64,000 nt of DNA from Pseudobutyrivibrio xylanivorans (lineage in GTDB: Bacteria > Bacillota > Clostridia > Lachnospirales > Lachnospiraceae). This document shows positions 16,516-27,227 of this stretch, piece by piece (the first letter of the stretch is position 1; each line of letters starts with the position of its first letter). The notes beneath the pieces were generated by a model. It was not told where the DNA came from, made no database searches, and was given only the letters and a program-made list of their open reading frames with translations. The position numbers and the translations under genes are program-made. The stretch lies in the NCBI RefSeq assembly GCF_010906925.1, contig NZ_VTVE01000001.1, positions 744,001 through 808,000 on the forward strand, written 5' to 3'.

Positions 16516-16544
16516 TTAATAAAAAAATGTGCCATTATTGTGAA
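16516..16544 (-). promoter_or_regulatory. Promoter of the GAF-GGDEF gene
   Basis: On the minus strand TTCACA (16544-16539) and TATTAA (16521-16516) are 17 bp apart. A 9-bp inverted repeat (AAATCCTTT 16558-16566 with AAAGGATTT 16581-16589) lies just upstream and could be regulatory. Confidence 0.4.
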
Positions 16545-16610
16545 ATGGGGTAATGAAAAATCCTTTTATATTAAAGAAATAAAGGATTTATAAAAAAAGT
16601 CTAAAGTCGG

Positions 16611-16639
16611 TTGACAAACCTTTTATGTAGGTGTAAATT
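16611..16639 (+). promoter_or_regulatory. Sigma-A promoter of the hrcA operon
   Basis: A perfect TTGACA (16611-16616) and TAAATT (16634-16639) with 17-bp spacing sit directly before the CIRCE element. Confidence 0.85.
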
Positions 16640-16654
16640 AACATCAGAAAATGA

Positions 16655-16681
16655 TTAGCACTCCATTGAGATGAGTGCTAA
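16655..16681. promoter_or_regulatory. CIRCE operator
   Basis: TTAGCACTC (16655-16663), nine-base spacer, GAGTGCTAA (16673-16681): a perfect match to the CIRCE consensus bound by HrcA. It lies in the 5' leader, just after the predicted transcription start. Confidence 0.98.
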
Positions 16682-16737
16682 CAAGAAAAGTATTTAAATT
16701 ATTGATTACTAATTTCTTCTTGAAGTGAGGTGAATGT

Positions 16738-17784
16738 ATGGCTGATACAGAGCTTGATGAGAGAAAAGTTAAGATTTTAAATGCAATTATCAAAAACTAT
16801 CTGGAGACGGGTGAGCCGGTTGGTTCCCGTACCATTTCAAAATATACTGATTTGAATCTCAGTTCCGCTACTATTAGAAATGAGATGTCGGATTTAGAGG
16901 ATTTAGGTTATATAGTTCAGCCTCATACATCCGCAGGTCGTATTCCTTCTGATAAGGGCTACAGATTCTATGTTAACAATCTGATTGCTTCAAAAGATAA
17001 GGAAGTTTCAGATATGAAGGAATGGATGATAGAGCGAGAGGAGAAAATGGAGACACTCCTTAAGAATGTGGCAAAGGTACTAGCTACAAACACTCAGTAT
17101 GCTACATTGGTTTCTGCTCCATCAGTTATTTCAAATAGATTAAAGTTTATCCAGCTTTCAGCTGTTGATGAGAATCAATTGCTTTCAGTAGTTGTCATGG
17201 ATGGCAACATAGTTAAGAACAAAATCATTAATGTGGACAAGCCACTTGATAATGAGACATTACTTAAGCTTAATATGCTTTTAAATACTAATTTAAATGG
17301 ACTTTCGATTGACCAGATTAATTTGGCAGTTATTTCTAAGCTTAAGGAGCAGGCTGGTATTCACGATGAGATTATCTCTCAGGTTCTTGATACAGTAGCT
17401 GAGACAATTACTCAGGATGAGGATTTACAGGTATATACTTCCGGTGCTACCAATATTTTTAAGTACCCTGAGTTATCTGATTCTAAGAAGGCATCAGAAC
17501 TTCTTGATACATTTGAGGAAAAACAGTCTTTGATTGAGCTCCTTACTGATAAGTCATCTGATGAGGAGACAGGCATCCAAGTATACATCGGTGATGAGAG
17601 CCCAATTTCCACTATGAAGGACTGTTCGATTGTTACAGCAACATATGAGCTTGGTGATGGTGTTAAGGGTACTATTGGTATCGTAGGTCCTAAGCGAATG
17701 GATTATGAGAATGTTGTTGATAATATAAAGAGCCTTAAGGGGCAGCTTGATAAGCTCCTGAAAAAAGAAGGCAAAGATACATGA
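16738..17784 (+). CDS. hrcA: Heat-inducible transcription repressor HrcA
   Basis: The 348-residue repressor is of usual length. Its winged-helix DNA-binding domain covers residues 1-75, including GEPVGSRTISKYTDLNLSSA-type recognition sequence and the IRNEMSDLEDLGYI segment. The phrase QPHTSAGRIPSDKGYRFYV is diagnostic. A GAF-like dimer domain and the C-terminal IGIVGPKRMDYENV follow. HrcA binds CIRCE and is released at high temperature when GroEL becomes limiting, so it represses its own operon here. It is first in hrcA-grpE-dnaK-dnaJ, with grpE 21 bp downstream. Confidence 0.97.
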   Translation: MADTELDERKVKILNAIIKNYLETGEPVGSRTISKYTDLNLSSATIRNEMSDLEDLGYIVQPHTSAGRIPSDKGYRFYVNNLIASKDKEVSDMKEWMIEREEKMETLLKNVAKVLATNTQYATLVSAPSVISNRLKFIQLSAVDENQLLSVVVMDGNIVKNKIINVDKPLDNETLLKLNMLLNTNLNGLSIDQINLAVISKLKEQAGIHDEIISQVLDTVAETITQDEDLQVYTSGATNIFKYPELSDSKKASELLDTFEEKQSLIELLTDKSSDEETGIQVYIGDESPISTMKDCSIVTATYELGDGVKGTIGIVGPKRMDYENVVDNIKSLKGQLDKLLKKEGKDT

Positions 17785-17805
17785 TAGATATAAGGAGAAA
17801 TAATA

Positions 17806-18414
17806 GTGGCAGAGAATAAAGAAAAAATGGAAGAGTTCTCTACAGAAGAAGCAGTTAAAGAAGCTGTGGAAAATGCTGAAGAGATGACCGAAGAAGCCGC
17901 TCCTGAAGCAGAGGCACAAGAAGCCGAAGCTAAGGATGATAAGGATTCAAAAAAAAGCTTAAAGAAAAAAGAAAAGAAAAAAGATAAGAGAGACGAGCAG
18001 ATTGAGCAGCTTAATGACAAGGTAATGCGTCAGATGGCTGAGTTTGAAAATTTCAGACGTAGAACTGAAATTGAGAAGTCTCAGATGTTTGCAACAGGTG
18101 CTAAGAGCATCGTAGAAAAGATTCTCCCTGTAGTAGACAATTTCGAAAGAGGTCTTGCTACAGTTGAGGAAGGAGCAGATCCATTTGCAGATGGAATGCT
18201 TATGATATACAAGCAATTACTTACAACACTTGATGAGGTTGGTGTTAAGCCAATCGAGGCTGTAGGTCAGGAATTCAATCCAGACTTCCACAATGCAGTA
18301 ATGCACGTTGAGGATGAGGAAGTTGGCGAGAACATCGTAGTGGAGGAATTCCAGAAAGGTTACATGTATAACGACACTGTAGTTCGTCATTCAATGGTTA
18401 AGGTTGCGAACTAA
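17806..18414 (+). CDS. grpE: Nucleotide exchange factor GrpE
   Basis: The GTG start at 17806 has AAGGAG eight bases upstream. The 202-residue protein begins with an acidic, low-complexity region (residues 1-45) and a lysine-rich stretch, then the coiled-coil dimer segment. The head domain carries the family phrases AEFENFRRRTE, LPVVDNFERG, GVKPIEAVGQEFNP and HNAVMHVED. GrpE releases ADP from DnaK. It stands between hrcA and dnaK as usual. The 84-bp gap to dnaK holds weak inverted repeats but no terminator. Confidence 0.96.
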   Translation: MAENKEKMEEFSTEEAVKEAVENAEEMTEEAAPEAEAQEAEAKDDKDSKKSLKKKEKKKDKRDEQIEQLNDKVMRQMAEFENFRRRTEIEKSQMFATGAKSIVEKILPVVDNFERGLATVEEGADPFADGMLMIYKQLLTTLDEVGVKPIEAVGQEFNPDFHNAVMHVEDEEVGENIVVEEFQKGYMYNDTVVRHSMVKVAN

Positions 18415-18495
18415 AATGTTTTTATGAGTCGAGCAAATCGACAATCAAATTAAGAAAGACTTAATTAGTAAGATTTATTAAGTAGGAGGATATAA

Positions 18496-20388
<1,893 letters not shown>

Positions 20389-20460
20389 AATTGAATAATT
20401 CATCAGAATTATACAATTCGTATTTGGCATGATTTTCGAAACTTGATTTTGAAAAACATG

Positions 20461-20508
20461 TCCAACGAAGTTGGATTAAAGAGCACATTTCCGAAGTGTG
20501 CTCTTTAA
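20461..20508 (+). other. Two adjacent hairpins between dnaK and dnaJ
   Basis: TCCAAC/GTTGGA (20461-20475) is followed directly by a 12-bp perfect stem, TTAAAGAGCACA (20476-20487) with TGTGCTCTTTAA (20497-20508). No T-run follows, so this is not a normal terminator. An mRNA stabilising or processing element that lowers dnaJ output is the likely role, by inference. Confidence 0.6.
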
Positions 20509-20538
20509 CCGTATGTAGATTATTTAAAGGATACTATT

Positions 20539-21708
20539 ATGGCAGAACAGAAAAGAGATTACTATGAAGTACTTGGAGTTTCCAAGACTGCTTCAGACAG
20601 TGAGCTAAAAAGTGCATATAGAAAGCTTGCAAAGAAATATCACCCAGATATGAATCCAGGGGATGCTGAAGCTGAGAAGAAATTCAAAGAGGCTTCAGAA
20701 GCATATGCAATTCTTTCGGATGCAGATAAGAGAAGACAGTACGATCAGTTTGGTCACGCAGCATTTGAAAATGGCGGCGGTGGAGCTGGCGGATTTGATT
20801 TCTCTGGTATGGATTTCGGCGATATCTTTGGCGATATTTTTGGCAGCTTCTTTGGAGGCGGTGGAAGAGCTACTTCTAATGGACCTATGCGCGGCGCTAA
20901 TCTTAGAGCTGCAGTTCATATTACATTTGAAGAGGCAGCATTTGGTTGCGATAAGCAGATTGAGATTACATTAAAAGAAGAGTGTGCTGCATGTCACGGT
21001 AGTGGCGCTAAGCCTGGCACATCTAAGAGAACATGTTCAAAGTGTGGTGGTAAGGGTCGTGTAATGATGACTCAGCAGTCACTTTTTGGAATGGTTCAAA
21101 ATGTTACAACTTGTCCTGATTGTCATGGTACAGGTGAGGTTATCGATACTCCATGTCCAGATTGTAATGGAACTGGTTATGTGGCACGAAAGAAGAAGAT
21201 TTCTGTTTCTATTCCTGCTGGTATTGATAATGGTCAGAGTGTTCGCATTCGTGAAAAGGGTGAGCCAGGAAGAAACGGTGGCCCTAGAGGTGACTTGCTT
21301 GTAGAGGTTATTGTTGCAAATCATCCTATTTTCCAGCGTAGAGACTATGATATCTACTCATCAGCTCCTATTTCATTTGCTCAGGCAGCACTTGGTGGAG
21401 AGGTTATTATCGATACTCTCGATGGCAAGGTTTCATACGAGGTGAAGCCAGGAACACAGACTGATACTACAATCAGGCTGAGAGGTAAGGGTGTTCCTTC
21501 TCTTAGAAACAAGAACATGCGTGGAGATCACTATGTTACACTTGTTGTTCAAGTTCCAACAGGACTTTCAAAAGAAGCTAAGGAAGCTCTTAGAAAGTTT
21601 GATGAGCTTACAGGTAACACAACAGTAGGTGGTCCTAAGACTGTTAAGGCTGAAAAGAAAAAGCGTGGCTTTGCAGATAAAATAAAAGATACAATCAATG
21701 ATTTATAA
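20539..21708 (+). CDS. dnaJ: Chaperone DnaJ (Hsp40)
   Basis: The 389-residue type I J-protein has the J-domain at residues 1-70 with the HPD motif in KYHPDMNPG, then a Gly/Phe-rich linker (about 78-115). Four zinc-binding repeats follow: [24 protein letters not shown] and CPDCNGTG. The C-terminal substrate domains include [15 protein letters not shown]. DnaJ delivers substrates to DnaK and stimulates its ATPase. It is the last gene of the CIRCE operon and is followed by a strong terminator at 21720. Confidence 0.97.
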   Translation: MAEQKRDYYEVLGVSKTASDSELKSAYRKLAKKYHPDMNPGDAEAEKKFKEASEAYAILSDADKRRQYDQFGHAAFENGGGGAGGFDFSGMDFGDIFGDIFGSFFGGGGRATSNGPMRGANLRAAVHITFEEAAFGCDKQIEITLKEECAACHGSGAKPGTSKRTCSKCGGKGRVMMTQQSLFGMVQNVTTCPDCHGTGEVIDTPCPDCNGTGYVARKKKISVSIPAGIDNGQSVRIREKGEPGRNGGPRGDLLVEVIVANHPIFQRRDYDIYSSAPISFAQAALGGEVIIDTLDGKVSYEVKPGTQTDTTIRLRGKGVPSLRNKNMRGDHYVTLVVQVPTGLSKEAKEALRKFDELTGNTTVGGPKTVKAEKKKRGFADKIKDTINDL

Positions 21709-21719
21709 TTCTCTAAAAT

Positions 21720-21750
21720 GTTTCCAAGAGTTTTCTCTTGGAAACTTTTT
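21720..21750 (+). terminator. Intrinsic terminator of the hrcA-dnaJ operon
   Basis: GTTTCCAAGAG (21720-21730) and CTCTTGGAAAC (21735-21745) form a perfect 11-bp stem with a TTTT loop, followed by five T. Confidence 0.95.
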
Positions 21751-21890
21751 AATTTGAAAAGAAATATTTAGGAAATCGCTTATTAAGTAAAAAATATGCC
21801 ATTATTCAGATACAAATAATTCCATGCTTAAAATACCATAATGATAAAATTGATAATATTATGGGAAAATAATGTATAGGAGAAGGCGTT

Positions 21891-24038
21891 ATGAATAATG
21901 AGACATTAAATCGAGCAAAGGAGCTTGTTTCTCAGATGACATTGGAAGAAAAGATGAGCCAGATGCTTCATCATTCTCCTGCAATTGAGAGACTTGGCAT
22001 TCCTAAGTATTGTTGGTGGAATGAAGCCCTTCATGGGGTGGCAAGAACTGGCGATTCTACCATGTTTCCACAGGCTATAGGCCTTGGAGCTACTTTTGAT
22101 GAGGAGCTTATTCATGATATAGCAGATGTTATTTCTACTGAAGGTCGTGCTAAATACAATGAATTTGTAAAACATGAAGAAAGAGACATATATAAGGGAC
22201 TTACCTATTGGGCACCTAACATTAATATCTTTAGGGATCCCAGATGGGGACGAGGCCATGAGACATACGGAGAAGACCCTTATTTGACGGGGCAGCTTGG
22301 AATGGCTTTTGTAAAGGGGTTACAAGGAGATGACCCGGATAATCCAAAGGCTGCAGCATGCGCAAAGCACTATGCAGTTCACTCTGGACCTGAGGGTGAT
22401 AGACATCATTTTGATGCCAAAGTATCTGATCAGGATTTGTATGACACATATTTATATGCTTTTAAGCGTCTTGTAAAGGATGCAAAAGTTGAAGCTGTTA
22501 TGGGGGCTTATAACAGAATAAACGGTGAACCTGCATGTGGCAGCAAGCGTATGCTTAAGGATATTTTAAGAGGCCAGTGGGGATTTGAAGGTCATGTTGT
22601 ATCTGATTGCTGGGCCATTAGAGACTTCCATGAAAATCATAAGGTAACAGGTTGTGAAGTGGAATCTGCAGCACTTGCTGTTAATAATGGTTGCGATCTT
22701 AATTGTGGATGCACATATGAAAAGCTGATTTATGCTTATAAGGCAGGTCTTGTCAAGGAAGAGACCATAGATGAGGCTGTTACTCGACTTATGGAAATCA
22801 GACTTCGTCTAGGTACTATTCCAGAGAGAAAGAGCAAGTATGATGATATTCCATATGAAGTGGTTGAATGCAAAGAGCATATCGAACTTGCCCTTGACGC
22901 TGCAAAGGATAGCTTTGTCCTTTTGAAGAATGATGGTTTACTTCCACTGAATAAAAAGGATTATAAATCTATTGCTGTTATTGGACCTAACTCTGATTCA
23001 AGAAGAGCTTTAATTGGAAATTATGAGGGCCTTTCTTCTGAATATATTACTGTTTTAGAGGGTATTCGTCAGGTTGTCGGTGATGATATTAGATTATTCC
23101 ACGCTGAGGGCACTCATCTTTGGAAGGATAGAATTCACGTAATCAGTGAGCCAAAAGATGGATTTGCCGAGGCTAAAATCGTAGCAGAGCATTCAGATTT
23201 AGTTGTAATGTGTCTTGGACTTGACGCATCAATCGAAGGAGAAGAAGGAGACGAGGGTAATCAGTTCGGTAGCGGAGACAAGCCTGGATTAAAGCTTACA
23301 GGCTGTCAGCAAGAGCTTCTTGAGGAAATTGCCAAAATCGGCAAGCCTGTTGTACTTCTTGTGCTTTCAGGTTCTGCTCTTGATTTATCATGGGCTCAGG
23401 AATCTAATAACGTAAATGCGATAATGCAGTGCTGGTATCCAGGTGCAAGAGGTGGACGCGCAATTGCAGAGGTTTTATTTGGCAAGGCCAGTCCAGGAGG
23501 TAAAATGCCTCTTACATTTTATGCCTCTGATGATGACCTTCCTGATTTTTCTGATTATTCAATGGAAAATAGGACATACAGATATTTCAAGGGCACACCA
23601 CTTTATCCATTTGGTTATGGACTAGGTTATTCTAAAATCGATTATCTATTTGCTTCTATTGATAAAGATAAGGGAGCAATTGGTGATACATTCAAGCTAA
23701 AGGTAGATGTTAAAAATACCGGTAAGTATACACAGCATGAGGCTGTTCAAGTATATGTAACGGACCTTGAGGCAAGCACAAGAGTGCCTATTAGAAGCCT
23801 TAGAAAGGTTAAATGTCTAGAGCTTGAGCCTGGTGAAACAAAAGAGGTTGAATTTACCCTTTTTGCAAGAGATTTTGCCATTATTGATGAAAAGGGAAAA
23901 TGTATCATAGAGCCAGGCAAGTTTAAGATTTCTATTGGGGGACAACAGCCAGACGATAGAAGTAAAGAACTTATGGGCAGAGAGTGTGATATTTTCGAAA
24001 TTGAATTAACAGGCTCTGTTACAGAAGTTGAATATTAA
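21891..24038 (+). CDS. Glycoside hydrolase family 3, probable intracellular beta-xylosidase
   Basis: The 715-residue enzyme has the three-part GH3 layout: a TIM-like barrel (residues 1-330), an alpha/beta sandwich (about 345-560) and a fibronectin-III-like C-terminal domain (about 600-700). Substrate-pocket motifs include WWNEALHGVAR, NIFRDPRWGRGHETYGEDP and CAKHYAVHSGPEGDRH. The nucleophile Asp is in VVSDCWAI. The GHETYGEDPYLTG pattern is typical of xylan 1,4-beta-xylosidases, though beta-glucosidase activity cannot be excluded. No signal peptide is present, so it should act on imported oligosaccharides. The GH43 gene begins 14 bp downstream, giving a two-enzyme operon. Confidence 0.93.
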   Translation: MNNETLNRAKELVSQMTLEEKMSQMLHHSPAIERLGIPKYCWWNEALHGVARTGDSTMFPQAIGLGATFDEELIHDIADVISTEGRAKYNEFVKHEERDIYKGLTYWAPNINIFRDPRWGRGHETYGEDPYLTGQLGMAFVKGLQGDDPDNPKAAACAKHYAVHSGPEGDRHHFDAKVSDQDLYDTYLYAFKRLVKDAKVEAVMGAYNRINGEPACGSKRMLKDILRGQWGFEGHVVSDCWAIRDFHENHKVTGCEVESAALAVNNGCDLNCGCTYEKLIYAYKAGLVKEETIDEAVTRLMEIRLRLGTIPERKSKYDDIPYEVVECKEHIELALDAAKDSFVLLKNDGLLPLNKKDYKSIAVIGPNSDSRRALIGNYEGLSSEYITVLEGIRQVVGDDIRLFHAEGTHLWKDRIHVISEPKDGFAEAKIVAEHSDLVVMCLGLDASIEGEEGDEGNQFGSGDKPGLKLTGCQQELLEEIAKIGKPVVLLVLSGSALDLSWAQESNNVNAIMQCWYPGARGGRAIAEVLFGKASPGGKMPLTFYASDDDLPDFSDYSMENRTYRYFKGTPLYPFGYGLGYSKIDYLFASIDKDKGAIGDTFKLKVDVKNTGKYTQHEAVQVYVTDLEASTRVPIRSLRKVKCLELEPGETKEVEFTLFARDFAIIDEKGKCIIEPGKFKISIGGQQPDDRSKELMGRECDIFEIELTGSVTEVEY

Positions 24039-24052
24039 TTGAGAGGTGCATC

Positions 24053-25606
24053 ATGGTTATAGCTAACAATCCAATTCTAAAAGGTTTTTATCCAGACCCT
24101 TCTATCTGCAGAAAAGGGGATGATTTTTATCTAGTTTGTTCAAGTTTTGTGTATGCTCCGGGAGTACCGGTTTTTCACACTAAGGATTTGGCACATTTTG
24201 AGCAAATTGGAAATATATTAGACAGAGAAAGTCAACTTCCATTGTCGGGAGATATATCTAGAGGCATATTTGCCCCAACAATAAGAGAGCATAATGGAAT
24301 CTTTTACATGATAACAACTAATGTAAGCTCTGGCGGCAACTTTATTGTTACTGCAAAAGATCCAGCTGGTCCTTGGTCTGAGCCATATTATTTAGGTGAA
24401 GATGAGGCGCCAGGTATTGATCCATCTCTGTTCTTTGATGACGACGGCAAATGTTATTACGTTGGTACCAGACCAAATCCTGAGGGAGTTCGTTACAACG
24501 GTGATTGGGAGATATGGGTTCAAGAGCTGGATTTAGAGCAAATGAAACTTGTAGGTTCTTCGATGGCGATATGGAAGGGCGCTCTTAAGGATGTTATTTG
24601 GCCAGAGGGACCACACCTTTATAAGAAAGATGGATATTATTATCTTTTACATGCAGAAGCTGGCACAAGCTTTGAACATGCTATTTCTGTAGCTCGGTCA
24701 AAGGAGCTATTCAAATGGTTTGAGGGATGTCCTAGAAATCCTATATTTACCCATCGAAATTTAGGCAAGGATTATCCAGTATGCAATGTTGGACATGCTG
24801 ATTTAGTTGATGACATCAATGGCAACTGGTATATGGTGATGCTGGCATCTAGACCATGCAAGGGAAAGTGTAGCATGGGACGAGAGACATTTCTTGCAAA
24901 AGTAATTTGGGAAGACGGATGGCCTGTGGTTAATCCGGGAGTAGGTCGTTTGACTGATGAGGTGGAGATCGACCTTCCGGAATATAGATTCTCAAAAGAG
25001 ATTACTACAAAGGATAAAATGACCTTTGAAGAGACAGTCCTAGATGATAGATTTGTTGGAATTGAAAGAAGAAGTGAGGACTTTTATTCCCTTACTGACA
25101 ATCCTGGCTTCTTAAGATTAAAGCTTCGTCCTGAGGCCATAGAAAATACTGGCAATCCATCTTACTTAGGAATTCGTCAAAAGACTCATTCATTTAGAGC
25201 AAGCTGCGGGCTTAAGTTTACACCAGCAAAAGATAATGAATGTGCAGGAATGGTGTTATTCCAGAATAATGAAAATCACCTGGAGCTTTTAGTTGTAAAG
25301 AAAAAAGATAAGTTACAGTTTAAAGTAGGGCCAGTTATTAAAGGAACCAAAATCAGACTTGCTACTTTTGATATTTCATCAGGTGATTTAGAAATAATTC
25401 TTGAGGCAGCAAATCAGCTGGCCAATATCTATATTAAAAAGAATAACGAAAAGATTCTTGTGGCAGAATGTATTGATTTGAGCCCATACACCACCGAAGA
25501 ATCAGGCGGATTCGTAGGATGTACCATCGGACTATATGCTTCTTCAAATGGAAAGGCTAGTGATAACTATTGCGATTATTCATACTTTACAGTAGAAGAA
25601 GTATAG
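24053..25606 (+). CDS. Glycoside hydrolase family 43, beta-xylosidase/alpha-L-arabinofuranosidase type
   Basis: The 517-residue enzyme has an N-terminal five-bladed propeller (to about residue 310) and a C-terminal beta-sandwich of the GH43 C2 type (about 325-515). The catalytic triad is visible as Asp in FYPDPSIC (base), Asp in GIDPSLFFD (pKa modulator) and Glu in WPEGPHLYK (acid). There is no signal peptide, matching the cytoplasmic GH3 partner. Together they would trim xylose or arabinose from imported xylo-oligosaccharides. The substrate within the family is not decided by these motifs. The ATG follows GAGAGG eight bases upstream. Confidence 0.93.
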   Translation: MVIANNPILKGFYPDPSICRKGDDFYLVCSSFVYAPGVPVFHTKDLAHFEQIGNILDRESQLPLSGDISRGIFAPTIREHNGIFYMITTNVSSGGNFIVTAKDPAGPWSEPYYLGEDEAPGIDPSLFFDDDGKCYYVGTRPNPEGVRYNGDWEIWVQELDLEQMKLVGSSMAIWKGALKDVIWPEGPHLYKKDGYYYLLHAEAGTSFEHAISVARSKELFKWFEGCPRNPIFTHRNLGKDYPVCNVGHADLVDDINGNWYMVMLASRPCKGKCSMGRETFLAKVIWEDGWPVVNPGVGRLTDEVEIDLPEYRFSKEITTKDKMTFEETVLDDRFVGIERRSEDFYSLTDNPGFLRLKLRPEAIENTGNPSYLGIRQKTHSFRASCGLKFTPAKDNECAGMVLFQNNENHLELLVVKKKDKLQFKVGPVIKGTKIRLATFDISSGDLEIILEAANQLANIYIKKNNEKILVAECIDLSPYTTEESGGFVGCTIGLYASSNGKASDNYCDYSYFTVEEV

Positions 25607-25649
25607 CATTTTCAATGAGCGAATTTGCAAGTTTTATATACGGGATTAA

Positions 25650-25679
25650 TTGAACGTAAAAATCATACAGATGTAAAAT
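25650..25679 (+). promoter_or_regulatory. Probable galT promoter overlapping the preceding terminator
   Basis: TTGAAC (25650-25655) and TAAAAT (25674-25679) are 18 bp apart. The predicted start near 25686 falls inside the left arm of the terminator at 25683, so transcripts from here would lack part of the hairpin. Confidence 0.45.
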
Positions 25680-25682
25680 AGT

Positions 25683-25715
25683 TTCCAGAGAAAGTATTTT
25701 CTCTGGAATTTTTTT
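25683..25715 (+). terminator. Intrinsic terminator after the GH43 gene
   Basis: TTCCAGAGAA (25683-25692) and TTCTCTGGAA (25699-25708) form a 10-bp perfect stem followed by seven T. It ends only six bases before the galT ribosome site. Confidence 0.9.
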
Positions 25716-25730
25716 ATTATGGAGGTGATT

Positions 25731-27227
25731 ATGCTTCAGGAAAGTATTAAGAAGTTGGTACAGTACGGTATTGATATGGGGCTCACACCAGAATGTGAGA
25801 GAATATATACTACAAATCTTTTGCTTGAATGTATGAAAGAAGATGAGTACACAGATCCAGACTGTGATTTAAGCAATATTGTACTTGAAGATGTATTAAA
25901 GGAACTTTTAGATGAGGCAGTTAATAGAGGTATCATAGAGGATTCAGTTACACATAGGGATTTGTTTGATACAAAGCTAATGAATCAGCTATGCCCACGT
26001 CCTAAACAGGTTATAGATGAGTTTAACCGTATATACGATAACCATGGTCCAATAGATGCAACAGATTATTTTTACAAATTAAGCAAAGCCTCTGACTATA
26101 TCCGTACTTACAGGGTAAAAAAGGACCTAAAATGGACTTGTGATACAGAGTATGGCACCCTTGATATAACAATTAATCTCTCTAAGCCAGAAAAAGACCC
26201 AAAGGCAATTGCTGCAGCTAAGAATGCTAAACAATCCGCATATCCGAAGTGCCAATTATGTATGGAAAATGAAGGCTATGCTGGCCGCATTAATCATCCT
26301 GCAAGAGAGAATCATCGCATAATTCCTATAACTATAAATAACAGCAACTGGGGCTTTCAATATAGCCCATACGTTTATTACAATGAGCATTGCATAGTCT
26401 TTAACGGAGAGCATACTCCTATGAAAATAGAGCGTGCTACTTTTGTTAAGCTATTTGATTTTATAAAACTATTTCCACACTATTTTTTAGGAAGCAATGC
26501 TGATTTACCAATTGTTGGAGGATCTATTTTAAGTCATGACCATTTCCAAGGCGGCCATTACACATTTGCCATGGAAAAAGCTCCAATTATTCAGGAATTT
26601 ACAGTAAAAGGATATGAGGATGTTAAGGCTGGTATAGTTAAATGGCCACTTTCAGTAATTAGGCTTCAGTGCAAGGATGAGACTAGACTTATTGATTTAG
26701 CTACTAATATATTAGACAAATGGAGAAATTACACCGATGAAGAGGCATATATTTTTGCTGAAACAGATGGAGAGCCTCACAATACGATTACACCTATTGC
26801 TAGAAAAAGAGGGGATTACTTTGAACTAGATCTTGCCCTTAGAAACAACATTACTACCAAAGAACATCCATTAGGTCTATACCATCCACATGCCCATCTT
26901 CACCATATAAAAAAAGAAAACATAGGACTTATAGAGGTGATGGGGCTTGCGGTACTTCCAAGCCGCTTAAAGACCGAAATGGAACTGTTAGCTGACTACA
27001 TTGTTAACAATAAAGACATCCGCTCCAATGAAGAAATATCCAAGCATGCGGATTGGGTAGAAGAATTCACCAAAAATTACAATCATATAGATGGTCAAAA
27101 CGTAAATACGATATTACAAGCAGAAATCGGAAAAGTATTTTGCCAGGTATTAGAGTGCGCCGGCGTCTTCAAGTCCACCCCAGAAGGCATGGACGCATTT
27201 AACCGCTTTATAAAGGTTATATGTTAG
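25731..27227 (+). CDS. galT: UTP-hexose-1-phosphate uridylyltransferase, Gram-positive type
   Basis: The ATG at 25731 is used because GGAGG lies at 25721-25725; an upstream ATG at 25719 would overlap that site. The 498-residue protein belongs to the longer GalT class of Firmicutes. Diagnostic segments are CQLCMENEGYAGR, the HPAREN motif, GGSILSHDHFQGG, and the histidine-rich YHPHAHLHH active-site region. In the Leloir pathway it exchanges UMP between UDP-glucose and galactose-1-phosphate. No galK or galE lies nearby. The 3' end overlaps the convergent GGDEF gene by 11 bp. Confidence 0.95.
   Translation: MLQESIKKLVQYGIDMGLTPECERIYTTNLLLECMKEDEYTDPDCDLSNIVLEDVLKELLDEAVNRGIIEDSVTHRDLFDTKLMNQLCPRPKQVIDEFNRIYDNHGPIDATDYFYKLSKASDYIRTYRVKKDLKWTCDTEYGTLDITINLSKPEKDPKAIAAAKNAKQSAYPKCQLCMENEGYAGRINHPARENHRIIPITINNSNWGFQYSPYVYYNEHCIVFNGEHTPMKIERATFVKLFDFIKLFPHYFLGSNADLPIVGGSILSHDHFQGGHYTFAMEKAPIIQEFTVKGYEDVKAGIVKWPLSVIRLQCKDETRLIDLATNILDKWRNYTDEEAYIFAETDGEPHNTITPIARKRGDYFELDLALRNNITTKEHPLGLYHPHAHLHHIKKENIGLIEVMGLAVLPSRLKTEMELLADYIVNNKDIRSNEEISKHADWVEEFTKNYNHIDGQNVNTILQAEIGKVFCQVLECAGVFKSTPEGMDAFNRFIKVIC

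Noticed and set aside
16557-16589. Terminator in the hrcA/GGDEF intergenic region
   Set aside because: The 9-bp inverted repeat has T residues only on the minus side, where no upstream minus-strand gene exists, so a terminator makes little sense; a regulatory dyad is more likely.
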